Shown here: positions 27,446 through 41,100 of the stretch, in pieces
How positions within the stretch are numbered: the stretch's first letter is position 1
Layout: every line of letters starts with the position of its first letter
Source of the DNA: Candidatus Kuenenia stuttgartensis
GTDB taxonomy: Bacteria; Planctomycetota; Planctomycetia; Gemmatales; Gemmataceae
Direction of reading: 5' to 3'
Length of the DNA stretch: 49,012 bases
NCBI GenBank assembly: GCA_945875585.1
Contig: CAMCLK010000038.1
Span: 1 to 49,012, forward strand
Notes under the pieces: model-generated
Told to the model about the DNA's origin: nothing
Seen by the model: the letters and a program-made list of their open reading frames with translations, nothing else
Databases searched by the model: none
Program-made: the position numbers and the translations under genes

Positions 27446-27949
27446 TCACTTGGCTTTGGGAATAACCGCGACCACGTCGCGGGCTTCCTGCTCGCTGGCA
27501 CTATCCCGGTAGCCAAAACCGCGCACCACCTTGCCTTCATGCACAACCACCACGGTTAACGCGTCCTCGCTGCTGGCCACCCAGTCGTTCATGAGTTTGT
27601 CTTCATCTGTGACACCTAGTGTGGTGTTATCCAGCTGTAATGACTTGTTCACCAGAACCAATCGGTCCCGCCACATCCCTGTATCTTTTGCCAAAAACAC
27701 CATCAACACGCGCGCATCAGGGTTCTTCCGGAACGACTCCCGGTCGAGCTCCTTCAAGCCTCGCGCTAACGGGCGATTGAACTTCTCAGACCGAACCAGA
27801 ACCACCACGGTGGGAGATCCCTTGCGGTCTGCCATCAGATCAACAACCGCATCAGTAGCCACGGCGCGGACTTTCAACGCTGGGGCAACGCTGCCTACCT
27901 TAGGGCCGGGATCCGCCGCCAATACCACCATGACCAATGCCGCCAACAT
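27446..27949 (-). CDS. Secreted thioredoxin-fold (AhpC/TSA-like) protein without CxxC
   Basis: 167 residues. A short signal-like N-terminus (MLAALVMVVLAADPGP) is followed by GSVAPALKVRAV, a form of the redoxin GxxAPxF opening, then VVVLVRSEKFNRPLARGLKE and a closing HEGKVVRGFGYRDS strand typical of the fold. No CxxC or peroxidatic Cys is seen in the mature part, so it is probably not a thiol oxidoreductase. ATG at 27949 has GAGGGG 9 bases upstream. It lies 13 bp after the alpha/beta hydrolase stop, same strand, so both form one transcript. Confidence 0.7.
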   Translation of the reverse strand: MLAALVMVVLAADPGPKVGSVAPALKVRAVATDAVVDLMADRKGSPTVVVLVRSEKFNRPLARGLKELDRESFRKNPDARVLMVFLAKDTGMWRDRLVLVNKSLQLDNTTLGVTDEDKLMNDWVASSEDALTVVVVHEGKVVRGFGYRDSASEQEARDVVAVIPKAK

Positions 27950-27962
27950 GATTCCAATCCCC

Positions 27963-28820
27963 TCAACATTCGTGCCACACGCTGTGCACAAAAGATGTTA
28001 CAGCGCGAACGGTCGGTTCAAGAGCCACACCATGAATCTGGTGCCCCACGCCTTTCATGTCCAGTCGGGTCAGGTCTCGCACACCTGCAAACAGTCGGTT
28101 CGTCTCCTCAAGTGGCATCATGCCGCCAAACCGTTCGTCTCCGCGCAGCAGTAATACCGGACAGTTGATAGATGCCAGCAACGATTCCACATCGTGCCCG
28201 TCGAGCCAGCCTAAACCCGCCAACGCAGCTAAAGGCGCCCTCGGATCGAGACTAACAAGGCACGACGCCATGAACCTCAAACTAGGCTGATCGCGCATTT
28301 CACCCAGCAAACGCGTGGCACCCAGCGGATCTCGGATTGGCAATGCCGCTAACCGGGTAGCCAGCTCGGCAACAGTAAGGCCGGAACCTGCCAGATGACC
28401 GTAGGCTTCAAACATCTGCGCGTAGCCGGTTCCTGCTAATTGTTGCATAAAGCCGGGGGTGGGTGGATCTTCCAAAATAATGCCCGCCACACGGTCCGGA
28501 CAACGCGCCGCAAGCGCCATCGCCACCAGCGCACCCAAAGAATGCCCCATCACCATGACGGGTTGAGCCGACAGTAACGGCAGCACCTGTTCCAGATCGT
28601 GGGCATAATGCCGCACACAATATTCCTCCGCGCGGTCGCTGGAACCATGGCCGCGCAGGTCCACTGCAAGCCGCCTCCACGGATGCCCCATAGCCTGAGC
28701 CAACGACGCCCAATCCGCCCCGGTGCGAGCCAATCCGTGCAAAAACAGCACAGTGGGTCCTTCGCCAGGCCACGTTCTTATCCCCAGCTGAAGTCCATTC
28801 GAGGCTACAGGAACACGCAT
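27963..28820 (-). CDS. Alpha/beta-hydrolase fold protein
   Basis: 285 residues. The oxyanion strand VLFLHGLARTG (25-35), nucleophile elbow GHSLG with Ser94, acid Asp228 (LLRGDERFGG) and His260 (GVGHQIHG) make a complete catalytic triad. DLRGHGSSD is the usual strand after the first helix. Likely a cytoplasmic esterase or related hydrolase; the lid region (about 125-200) is helical and gives no substrate clue. ATG at 28820 has GGAGG 5 bases upstream; the in-frame ATG at 28838 would add six residues. It is the promoter-proximal gene of a two-gene unit. Confidence 0.88.
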   Translation of the reverse strand: MRVPVASNGLQLGIRTWPGEGPTVLFLHGLARTGADWASLAQAMGHPWRRLAVDLRGHGSSDRAEEYCVRHYAHDLEQVLPLLSAQPVMVMGHSLGALVAMALAARCPDRVAGIILEDPPTPGFMQQLAGTGYAQMFEAYGHLAGSGLTVAELATRLAALPIRDPLGATRLLGEMRDQPSLRFMASCLVSLDPRAPLAALAGLGWLDGHDVESLLASINCPVLLLRGDERFGGMMPLEETNRLFAGVRDLTRLDMKGVGHQIHGVALEPTVRAVTSFVHSVWHEC

Positions 28821-29151
28821 CAAAACCTCCACAAGCAACTGCTATCCAATGATTCTTTTAGGTAAACCAATCGAGACGGCACCGACTATCGTCATTGCCA
28901 TTGATGACCTGTGTCAAAAATGTCACGCTAGGTCTTCAGGTCAAGGATATTCTAACTGTGAGGGTTGTCGGGGCTGTAGTGGTTAAGGGTTAGGCACAAC
29001 TTCGTGTTATGGGAACCGTCTTTCCAGACGTCGCCCCTGTAACGTCGAAGGAACATCTGAGAAGTTCCGTCTTGGCTAGACGGCGCTTAGTCGGATGTGC
29101 TGTGCCCCCGGGCCTTTCCCGACAGAGCGAAGCAAGTCAACGAGGTGATCC
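28821..29151 (+). promoter_or_regulatory. 331 bp leader region before the giant gene, with twin hairpins
   Basis: No gene is seen here. Two hairpins use the same stem: CGTCT/AGACG at 29017-29030 (TTCC loop) and CCGTCT/AGACGG at 29067-29083 (TGGCT loop). GGAAC/GTTCC just before the second may add a third. GGGGC near 28970 can pair with GCCCC near 29033. GAGGTGA lies 4 bases before the giant gene's ATG. The divergent hydrolase promoter must also be in this stretch; no clear -35/-10 is visible. Confidence 0.4.
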
Positions 29152-32100
29152 ATGTCGAGCAAGCAAGATGGATTGAACAGTTCCAAGATCAATCCAAGTG
29201 CGCGCAAGCAGATCAAGAACTCTGTCAGACCAGCACTCGAACAACTTGAAACCCGTATGGTTCCAGCCAAAGTGGTCACCACCATTTTGGATACAACCAA
29301 CCCGTCCTCCCCAACGCCCGGCTCGTTGAGAGCAGCCATCACGCTGCCAAGCCCAGCAGACCGCGTCATTGAGTTCAACGACTACCTCTTTGCCGCATCG
29401 ATCGGTACCACTCACAATCCAACTGCGCTGGCACTGGGAGACTTCCGAGGCACGGGTAAATCCGATGTCATCAGCTCCTCAGCATTCATCAACACCTTCA
29501 CATTTGCACCAGACAACGGAAACGGTGTCGGAATCCTGAATCAAACATCAACGGTCAACAGTACTACCACCGGTACCAATTCAAACATCACAGCGATTGA
29601 AGCCGTCAACCTCAATGGCGATGGATTTCAAGACTTCGTGACCATTCAAAGCGATGGTACCGTGTACGCCTACAAGGGATCAGCTACAGGCACATTTACC
29701 GCTGGCGGAACGGTCACTCTTGGCGGCACAGGTTCCGGTTTGGTCGTGACAGATCTAAACAACGACGGAAAAGCCGATGTTGCCGCAGCGCTCACAGGTG
29801 CCACAGGCAAAGTCGTCATTGCTTACGGCAATGGCGACGGTACGTTTGGAACACCAACCACCATTACACCTGGTAATGGCAACTTCGTTTCATTGGCCTA
29901 TGGTGATGTCACTGGCGATACATTCCAAGACCTTGTAACGCTCAGTTCCGATGGCAAACTCACAACACTGCTGGGTGCAGCCTCGTCACCATTCACCGCA
30001 TTCAAAAGCACAACGGTAACGGGAACAAGCACAACCCTCTCCTCACTGACAATCGGCGACCTGAACGGTGACAAACTAGCCGATGCCGTGGTTGTTAACC
30101 GCACAGCTGGTACCATCACGACCATGCTTGGTTCTGCAACTGGCGTGTTTACCACTGGTTCAGTTACCACACTCACCTCGGGCGCCCTGCCAGGGGTAGC
30201 AAGACTTAGCGATTTCAACGGCGATACTAAAGTCGATTTAGCCGTTACCCAATATGGCCTCGATAACGTCGCCATTTATACGGGTAAAAACGACGGTTCA
30301 TTCAACACCACTGCGACAACATTCGATGTGGTAGATCCTACCGATATTCGTGTCGAGGACATGAATCCAGGCACCGGACCTGACAAAGACTTGTTCAAAG
30401 ATCTCGTGGTTTCCTCAGAAACCACCCAATCGTTCGGCGTTTTCATTAACAGCGGGACAGGCACATTCAGCCCGGTAGCCAACAAACAAGCCACATTTAT
30501 TCTTAACGGCGCCGTGGGTTCACTGAACGACACGCTCACAAACGATATCAAAATTTTCGGTGGCAATCTTTTCAGTACTAACTCTTTCGATAGTGCTGGC
30601 AACAGCCTTGCCAACAGACCACGCGTATTGATTCAGGCCGATGTCGGTTTCGATCTGGCCGATTACGACCTGACCAATACTATAAATTTTCCTCTTGCCA
30701 CCCGGGGAACTGGCTTCCGCGTTAATGACATAATTACCCAAGGCACTACCAGTACCAGCGGTGGCGCGCGTTTTCAGGTTCTTGGGGTCGATGCTGCAGG
30801 TGGAGTAACCACCCTGCGAGTCCTCCAACCGGGATCACAGACAGTTTATAACCAATATGGCACCGGAACCGGCACAATCAGTCCACCGACAAACTTGAGC
30901 ACTACAGGATCGACACCCTACACAAAATTGGTGGTGACGTCAGGAACAGGTTCCGGTCTATCATTTCCAACGGGATCCTTTTCCCGCAGCAATCGCACCA
31001 GCGGCCTGTTCTTCCAAAACAGTCCGGGTAGAACTCTTACACTCGATGGCCTCGGCTTGAATGCCTCTTTTGACAATTCTATCATCGTAACTCAAGGAAA
31101 CCTCTCGCTTCAAAATACAACCTTCACAGACATCGATAATGTCTTTGGTACCGCCCGTGGCAATCTTTACTTTGTGCGTCTGCAATCAGGAGCAGGTAGC
31201 CTGACTATCAACAACTCCCGGTTCGACGACAGTCGGGTGGATGCGATCAATGGCGCATCCAGCGGCACAATCTCCATCACAGGCAGCACATTCACCAATA
31301 TGGATGGACAGGCACTCACCATCAGTGCCAGCACAGTTTCAATCGATTCCACACTGTTTAGTAATAATGGTGACAGAAAAAACAACCTTGCATCCAAAAT
31401 CTACTATTCGCCTAATGTCCGTGGCAACTTAAATATGAACGCTGTTGGCACTGTTAATGCCAGCAAAATAACAATCAACAATTCTATCTTTGACAGCAAT
31501 AACGATGCATTTATTGGTTCCGAGGAACGCTCACTTAAACTGAGTGGCGGCACTATTTCCATTAACAACTCAATCTTCCGAAACAACGTAACCAACGGCG
31601 CCCTAGAACTGACTGGTTCGCAAGCCACCATCACCAACTCATGGTTCGATGGCAATGCTGCTCCCATGTATTTCAACTCGAATAGTGGAGCAGGTGATCA
31701 ACTCCGCGGAGGTAGCGCTCTACTTATTCGAGGCAACACACCACTCACACTCACCGGAGACAAATTCACCAACAACATTGTAGACAATATCAACTCACGA
31801 TTTTCGGGCGGCGGTGCCATTTATCTTTCCTCCAGTAGCGTCACAATCGACCAGTGCGCATTCGAAGGAAATGTGGCCAAAATCACCAGCAACTATCCAG
31901 GGGCTGAAACCACCGATTACATGAACACCACCAGTCCCTCGAACGGAAGCCCAGAAACCGCTCCTGCTGCCAAATATTCAGGAGGTGGCGCCCTCTACGC
32001 TGGCGGTGCAACGATTATCCGCGACTCCTACTTCACCAACAACTCGTTGCTCTCTTATGTTGATCTTTGGCAACCAACTGCGAATGAAGGAACGAGACTC

Positions 32101-35100
32101 AGCCAACCACAGTACTCTGGCGGTGGCGCTATTTACCTCACCCGTAACCAAGATTCCTCCACATCTAGCGACATCTTCAACACCACATTTGTTGACAACT
32201 TTGCACAACAGGTGGAAGCCAATAAAGACATCACCCGCGCCGGTGCTCAAAGACAAGACACTGCACTCTTCAATCCAAATACGCTCTTGCCAATTCAAGC
32301 TCAATCATCTGCAACAAACGATGTTACAGGCGATGGAAGCAACGACCTTGTTGTCGGCGGAATCAGTGGATTACAGGTTCTCTCCGGAGGTGGTAACCAG
32401 TCCATTGGTGGCGCCTACACATTAAGCAGTGCCAATGTCGGCCAAGTCTTGACGGCCAATTTTGACAATGCCGCCGAAAACGAAGTTTTGTATCTTACAA
32501 GCACTGGAAATTCCAGCATTATTCGATCAGCCGTTAATATCAGGCCTGGCACACCAACATTTGAATCTGCCGGTAGTATTAGCCACACAGACACCACCGC
32601 GACAGTTACTGAAACCGGTATTGCCGGGAGTGCCAGCGCTCGTGTTGTGACCTATCAATTAGGTGGCACTAATGGGACAAACATCAATAGCCGGATCATT
32701 CACTCGACAATCACCGGCACCATCACAGTGGGGGTAACGTCGCAGGCATTCACAGCCAATGCGGACGGGAATCTAAACATTGCAGCAAGCGTCAACGCCA
32801 ATTTTGCCCTTTCAGGATCTATCAATCTAACGACAGGGCTTATCACTCTGGTGTGGAATTCTATAAACCCAGGTGTGACAAGCGTTTCAGCGACCTATAG
32901 CAAATCCAGCATTGTCGAATTCGCAACAGGCGACTTTGACGCAGACAGTTTCCCCGATATCGCCTACGGCACTTCAGATGGAAAAGTGATAATTGCTGAA
33001 AACAGTTATTCATCAGGCAATGTCAATAGCACGGGATTTTCCACCAGAACGTCGTTGAATTCAACAACAGGAACGCCTGTATCGATCGGTATGGGAATGT
33101 TTGACGGTACAGGCTCAGATGTAGCGGTGCTCGCCAATAAAAACGGGGCCTATACTGTCAATGCCTTCGTGTTCGATCCAACCGACCCGCCCAGACAATT
33201 TGTGGCTTCGCTTCCCAATGCAAATATCACAAACGTATCTCTCAAAGCAGCAGGCCAAACTCTCACCACAACAGCCAACAGCAAGTGGACAAAATTAGTC
33301 ACGGGCGATTTCAACCGCAACGGCGACAACGGGGGAGTTGCAGACATTGCCTGCTATAACCCAACAGATACGGTAAATACAACAAAAACTGCCGGCACAA
33401 TTGCTATTATTACCAATAGTTTCAGTGCGGCTGCAGGCACATACTCACTCCTTGGCGCGCCAACCTATATTACCGGGCTCACCTCAACGATCAATACAGC
33501 CATCGCAAGTCAACTGTATGCCACGGGCACAACTGTCGATAGTCTGGGATCGTTCACCGCAGGTGACATGAATGGTGATAGCCTTCCTGACTTCATTATT
33601 TCAGTGAAGTTAAACAATGCCACCGATCCATCACGACCAACCGATGCCATCGCGATTTTAACATATAACGGCAATGGCGGCATTTCAGCAACCAATGTCT
33701 ACCTCACAAGCCCGAACCGCGGGACCGCATTCGATAAGACATTGGCTATAGCCGAGTCTACCTTCGACGAATCCGATGGCGCCACCACAACGCTTCGCGC
33801 TGAGCCCGCATTCATTGGCAAGGCTCTTTCAGGAATTATTTATCTGAACAATCAGGCTCTTCAAAACTACACGATATCTTCAACAGGCACCGTGACAGTC
33901 GATCGCCCCATTGTGATGCCTTATTACAACAACACACGCGTTTTTGTGACAGGTGGAACATTCAACAATTTAACCGGAGTTATCACATTCAACTGGAGCG
34001 CGGCACCTGGCGCCAACCATGCATCGTTGCAAGTCGCTGATTACCAGTCCATTCTCTCCACAACCGCAGCATCAAGCTCAACGATACTGCCGGCGTTCGC
34101 AAGCACAGTTCCAGTTGCTGCCAACTCGAATACTGGCTTCCTGTTCATCAACGGCACCGCGGTGCAGACATTCACAGTGGGCAATGCCACGGGTGGAATC
34201 GCCACTGTTTCATTCCAGCAAATACCAGGAGCAAGTTTCTTTTATCAGGCAGCAACTGGTTCGTTGGATCTTGCAACCAGTCAATTAACCATCAACTGGA
34301 ATCGAACCGTTCCCGCTGGATCAAGCGTAGTAGCCTCTATTCGAAACACAGTTTCCGCCACAACGACGCTCTACAATCCTCTCACCAATAGTGTTGGCAA
34401 TGGCACTGTTTCAGGCACAATTTACGCTGGTAATCAAGCTGTTCAAACATTTAGCACCAGCGACACTATTACTGAAACATCAGCAATCGATCCAGGCACC
34501 ACTTCTTCAATCTTGTTCAAAAACACCGTCGATAACCCCTCATTGACAGCCGTTTATGGCACCCTTACTCATCCAGTGTCAGATCCATTGGCCTTTAATG
34601 TGACAGGATCTATTTTTGTTGGCGGCGTGGCAATCCAAACGTATTCTTTTGATGGAACAACCTTTACCTTCTTCAATACACCTGCAACTGCAGGAATACA
34701 GGCAACTGGCGGATCATTGAATCAACTCACAGGTAACTTGACTTTCACCTTCAATCAGGCACCAGGCGCCTCCACCTACATCACAACAACCTATAAAACA
34801 TCCGATTTGGTATTCAACCTCACCAAGGTAAACAACACCTCAACATTTGTCACCGATGCGCGCTACAACGCTGTAACAAGATCACTCGCGCTCACCTGGA
34901 ACAACAATCCCGGCTTTTCCCGCGCGGAAGTGATTTACACCAGGGCCGATCAGCTTGCCAACTCCCAAACCATTTCCGCCACAAACACTCTTAATACCAC
35001 ATTCACGGTTACCGGTGCGCCGATTGCCAAAGGCAGTTTGAGCGGGACCGTTTATCTCGGTGATACAGCGATTCAAACATTTACTGTAGATCCTGCCGGT

Positions 35101-38100
35101 GTATTCACTTTTGCCAATGTTAGGGGCACACCACCAGTTAGGGTTATTGGCGGCACCATCGATCCAGATACAGGTGTGATTAACCTCTACTGGAACCAGA
35201 CGTTGGTGCCAGTCAATGCGACAACTCCTCCTTCGGTTATTGTTAAATACATCAGGGCTTATAACCCCGCAAGTTTGGCAACCGGCCAGTATAATAACCG
35301 TGCAGATTCACGCATGGATATCGTATCAGCCAATGCCAACCAGTCCGCGAGCGTGTTTTTTGGAAATGGCGCGGGCGCTCTTCCTAATATTCCTGCAACA
35401 GGCCGAGGGCTTAATGGCGGTGCAATTCTTATTGCTGAAGGCCGTCAAGTAGTTTCACCTGTTACTCAGAACGAAGCTGCGCGGCCAGGCAGCATGGACG
35501 TGCGAATCTATAACGACACAATTGTCGCTAATAGCCTTATCAACACTTATGCCACAAACAGGGCTGGTTACCCAAACTCGACTTCTGTTTATGATCCAAC
35601 ACGTGGAACTACTGTCTCTCTCGCGCTCGGTTCCAACTATAAAGCTGTTGGCCAAACAGATTCAACCAACTGGGCAAACTTTGCTGATGTAGGCGGAATG
35701 TTCAACGACACTGCTACCGGTAGTCAAATCAGATTGCTCAACACGGTTGCCGTCAACAATACCGGACTCAATTATGGTATTGGAATTTTTACTGGCAATG
35801 CTGGCATTAGTCAGGCTGACTTAGGGCAAAGGCCGACAACATTTGGTCCAGGTGCTTTCTTTTCACAAGGCAGTATTCTCTTTAGACCGCTGTCTTCCCA
35901 ACCTTTCCTTGTGACTAATGTCACCGGCGACATCATCCAGTCTGATCAACAAGTCAATTTTGATAGTTTTGAATTGATCGACACCGACAATTTCCGAACC
36001 AATCTGGTTGGCCCATCTGTTTCGAAGGTTGGTTCCATTCAAGCCCAACTTGCAGAAATCGACGCCCAAAAAATCAGATACCTTCCACTTTCCCGACTCA
36101 GTCCCGCGCGTGACGGTGGCGCCAACTCCATCGGCGGACAACAAATAGCCGGGCTGCTGAATAGTTCCGCAACGGACATCCGCGGCGCGAACCGCGCTGT
36201 TAATAACGCAATCGATATTGGCGCCTATGAGGTACAGGTGGCAAGCCGTACCGATATTCGCGACTCGTCACTTTTAACACCCGGTACGCCCAATCCAACC
36301 GTCACCGCGCCTTACGAGTACGGTCAACCCATCAGTATCGACCTCAAAACAGCATGGAACGACAACGTTACTCCAACTGCTGCTGTCACGGGCACTGTTT
36401 CTCTTGTCCGTGTCAGCGACGATCAGATCCTAGGTGCCAGCACCTATGGAACCGCGGTAAACCCGGCCGACATCAGCACCGGCAAATTTGTGCCCGTTGT
36501 GATCAACCCCGGGAGTGCTGGTTACAGCACCCTACTGAGCATTGGCACTAATGCCGTGTATGGCAGCTATGCCGGTGATTCCAACTACGCGGCAAGCCAA
36601 ACCAATCCCTTCAATATCATCATCACTCAGGCATCAACATCGACAGCCCTCGGAACATTAATTCCTTCGGAAAAGAATGCTGCCTTCTCGATCACAGGAA
36701 CAATCGATACCCCGCAATCAGTAGCGACCTTACTCAACGAAGGGACCATCCTTCTGGAGTATCGTATTCCTGACGCTTCGGGCGCTGCCGCTGGCTCTTT
36801 CGCACCCATTACAGGTGCCGGCGCGCTGGTTCCAACACTGACCGGTGATAATAGTAGCGCCAGCTTCAAGTTTGATATCCCAACTAATTCACCACTATTC
36901 TCCAGTCTTGGTCGTTATGAAATAAAGGCGACCTTTGTTCCTGGTGGGCCGAACCATTACAAAGGCAGCTTCTCCACAACGATTTCCAAGGATATCGTAA
37001 TCACCCCGACGATCACATTCCAGATCCGGAATGCCACCAATTCGGCTCCACTTGCCGGTCCAGTAACCCGTGGCGACACATTCTACTTGCGCGCCACGCT
37101 CACCCCGGGAGACTTAAACACCGCGCTTCAAGGTGGTGCCGTCAATTTCATCAAATCCGATGGCTCCAATTTTAACCTTGCACCGGTTTCAAGTTCTATT
37201 GTCGGGCCAGACAGGGTTTATGATTACAAGGTTGACACAAGCACTCCGGGCTTCGTTCTGCCAGCAACGCCTAACAACACGCTTTTTGCCAGCTACACAG
37301 GGTATGTCGATAACAACACCACCAATGGCTTTTATCGATCCGCAACAACTGCGACACAATCCGTTGTCATTGTCGGTCGGGTACCAGACCTAGTTATTTC
37401 ATCTTCCACCGTTTCACCAATCAAATACGGCCAAAAAGCTACATATTCCGCTCAATTGACTGGCGCGCTTGGCGTCCTATTCGATGGTGGTAACCTCGCA
37501 CTTGTGGATAATGCGATAGCCGTTCCTGGTGCTACCTACACCCTACCAGCCACTAATCCGTCAGGTGTCGATACGACCACACAATTATTCTCGGTCCTGC
37601 CAAGTGTTGGTAGTCACACATACGACCTCACTTACTCAGGCGACGGATTCAATTACGAATCAAGGATTGGTGTTGGCGTTGGTATTACGCCCGGATCACC
37701 ACTCAATTTAACTGTTAACAAAGCCGACACCAGGTCGAACAACACAGGCACTATATATGCTGCTCAGTCTTCATCAGTACAACTGACCGCATCACTTTCG
37801 AACGATGTATTTGGTGCCGACCCTTCGGCTTTGAAACCAACAGGCACCGTGAGCTTCTATGCCACCGCCGGTGCATCGCGCATTCTTTTAGGTAGCACCA
37901 ATAATCTGAATAGTGGCAGTGGTGTTTTCACGTTCAACTACACTACCACCGCTGGTGGCAACTACCCACTATCCATTGATTACACGGGCGACAGCAACTA
38001 CCTCAGCTTAACGAATGCGCCTTTCGGCACCCTCATTGTTCCAACCATCGCTCTGAATCTTGGTGGCAACCCTGCTAACGTTTCTCGGGGCGCCAATGTT

Positions 38101-41100
38101 TCGTTCACGGCTACCATCAGCCCCGCGGGAACGGCTTTGGAACAACCCAGCGACGTGACGTTTAATTTTGTCAGAAATAGTGTCGTTGTGGCATCGGTCA
38201 ATGTTCCTCTCAATAGCAGCAACCCTGGCGTGTACACCTTGTCCACCCAACTTGGGGGAGCCACGCTGGATCTGGCGAACGGGACCTACACTGTTACTGC
38301 TACATACACTCAGGGAACCGGCTTGTACCCCACCATGGTATCTGCCGCGCGCACGTTGAACGTGGGTCTCAGTTCCTCCACAACCACGCTTACGGCTACC
38401 ACAACCTCAACCCTTTTCCGCTACGGTGAAGACGTCACTCTCGACGCAACCGTTACTGGTTTCAGTGGTTTGAACTTCTTGGCACCCGGCAGCGTTGACA
38501 TCATCAATGGAAGCAAGGCCCTCAACACCTCGCCACTGCCAGTGACAGGAACGTCGCCACAAACGGTGACCGTCTCCAGCGCCAATCTGGCAACGGCCCT
38601 ATCTGTCGGCACACACAACTTGCAGGCTAAATACACAGGCGACAGTACCAATTACCTCGCATCTGCTTCAGCCGTTCAAACCTTAACTGTTCTAAAGGCC
38701 GACACTACAGCTTCCGCATCGGTCAGCCCAGCCAACGGAATTGTTGTTTCTGGTGGCTCACTGGCCCTGCAAGTGACCATTGGCACACCTGCTTATGTGA
38801 GTGCCAACGCAGCAAGACCTACCGGTACTGTGACCTTTGTTTCAGGGGGCACCACGCTCGGAACGGCCACTGTCAACGCCAGCGGTGTTGCAACCCTGAC
38901 CATCAACCCAACCGCACTCGGAAACTTCTCCGTCACCGCCACTTACGGTGGCGACGGAAATTACAACACTTCAACCATCGGAACTTCATACACAGTCGCG
39001 TCCTTGAATTTCGCTCCGCTCGCCAGCAGTGTCATTCAGCGTGGCTCGCTGTTGACTCTATCTGCAGCCGTTCTCCCGAATACCGACACAAGGTCCAACA
39101 CCCCGCTCGGGTCAGTTAACTTTGTTATTCCGGGCACTCCCGATACGCTCATCACCTCGGTTGCCCTCGCGCAAGCTGCCAATGGCGTCTATTCCACCAC
39201 CATCGACACCGGCAACCCGGCATTCAATCTCCCCGTCGGAAACTACAACATCGTCGCCAAGTATGTTCCTGACTCTACCGATGCCTACCCGGCTATCACC
39301 AGTAACCTTCAAACACTTACCGTCACTCAGCAGGCTACCACTACGGCACTGGCTACCACGCCGGCAGTAACCACATCGGTTCCATACGGCACCTCAATTA
39401 TCATCAGTGCCACATCCAGTTCCACCATCAATGGTGGCTTCGCAATGCCTTTCACAGGCACCAGTGCCATGCGGATTCTCGATGGCTCAGCACTGCTCAC
39501 AACCTTGAACGTTAGTGATTCCGCCTCGGGCATATCACCTTCAACTGCGGGCAATTCGTTCGCCACCTCGTCGTTGTCCACAGCTCTGTCTGTCGGCACC
39601 CACATTCTTCAGGCCAAATACCAAGGTGATGGCGCTAACTACGCCGCATCCAACTCCGCAACTCAAAACATCAATGTTGTTCAAGCCAGCACATCCATGC
39701 TGACATCGGACCTTCTGGTAACACCATCCCGCACGGTGGCCGCAGGCACCAGTATCACCCTTACCGTTAAGGTTACACCCGATGCTTCGGTCGCTGCCAA
39801 CGCGATCTTGCCAACCGGAACCGTAACGTTTGTGGCAACTCCATCTGGAGGCAGCGCCACAACGTTGGGTGCCGGAATCGTTGATCCAGTGACTGGTTTG
39901 GCAACCATCACAGTTTCAACTCAAGCTGTTGGCAATTTTGCGGTGGTAGCCACCTACAGCGGTAATGGCAATTACCTTACCAGTTCTCTTAATACCTCTT
40001 ACACAGTGGCTGCCCTGAACTTCGCTCCTCTCGCCAGCAACGTCATTCAGCGTGGAAGCCAACTCACTTTGACAGCCGATGTTTTACCGTCGGCAGATTC
40101 ACGTTCGAATTCTCCTCTGGGCTATGTCAATTTCGTCATCCCCGGAACCTCGGCTGACACGCTCGTAGCCTCGGTCAATCTGGCTCAGGCTGTCAATGGT
40201 CGTTACTCCACCACTATCGACACCGGCAATGCTGCCTTCAACCTGCCTGTGGGCAACTACAAATTCGTGGCGAAATACGTCCCAGGTGCAGGCGACGCTT
40301 ACCCAGCCATTGTCAGCAGTGAACAATCGCTGGTTATCACCAAGCAATCAATCACTTTGGGTGGCTCGCTCGACAGAACAAGCCTCGTTTACGGTGGTGC
40401 CGTGGCGCTCACCAACAGCTTTATCACACCTGGCATTACAGGTTCTACCATCGCGTTTGATGCCAATGCCTTTGTAACTCTGTTTAATGGCCAAACTGCA
40501 GTCGCAACAATCCCCTTCACCGATTCCTTCCGAACGCTTGTGCTGCCTCCAGTAACCTTCAATGCCGGTGTTCACAACCTGCAACTGCGCTTTGCAGGCG
40601 ACACCAACTATGAAGCTGGAACATTCGACCTGCCTGTTCTCACTGTCTCGCAGGCACCCGCCAACATTGCATTAACTTCAAGCGGTTTCAATCAGGCTGC
40701 AGGAAAAGCATTCACTCTAACCGCACAAGTCTCAACACCTCAGCTCAACCTGCCAACGAATCCATCCGGAACAGTAACGTTCTCCATCGATAATACAGTC
40801 GTTGGCCAGTCGACTATCAGTGCCAGTGGTCAGGCAACGTTCAACTTCACACCGACAGCGGCTGGCGCCTATGTGGTGAAGGCGTCCTACTCAGGCGACA
40901 ACAACTTTGGGCCTCCCGTTTCCACCACAACAACAGTTGTGGCTTCCACACTGACCCTCTCGCCGATCGCCCCTTCCATCGCAACACTGGGCGGCAAATT
41001 AACACTGGCAGCTATCTCCGCCCCAGCAAGCGACAATGTCTTGTTTAGCCAGAACGGTACTGTCGATTTCGTATTGCCGAACGGTATCGTTGTGGCCACT

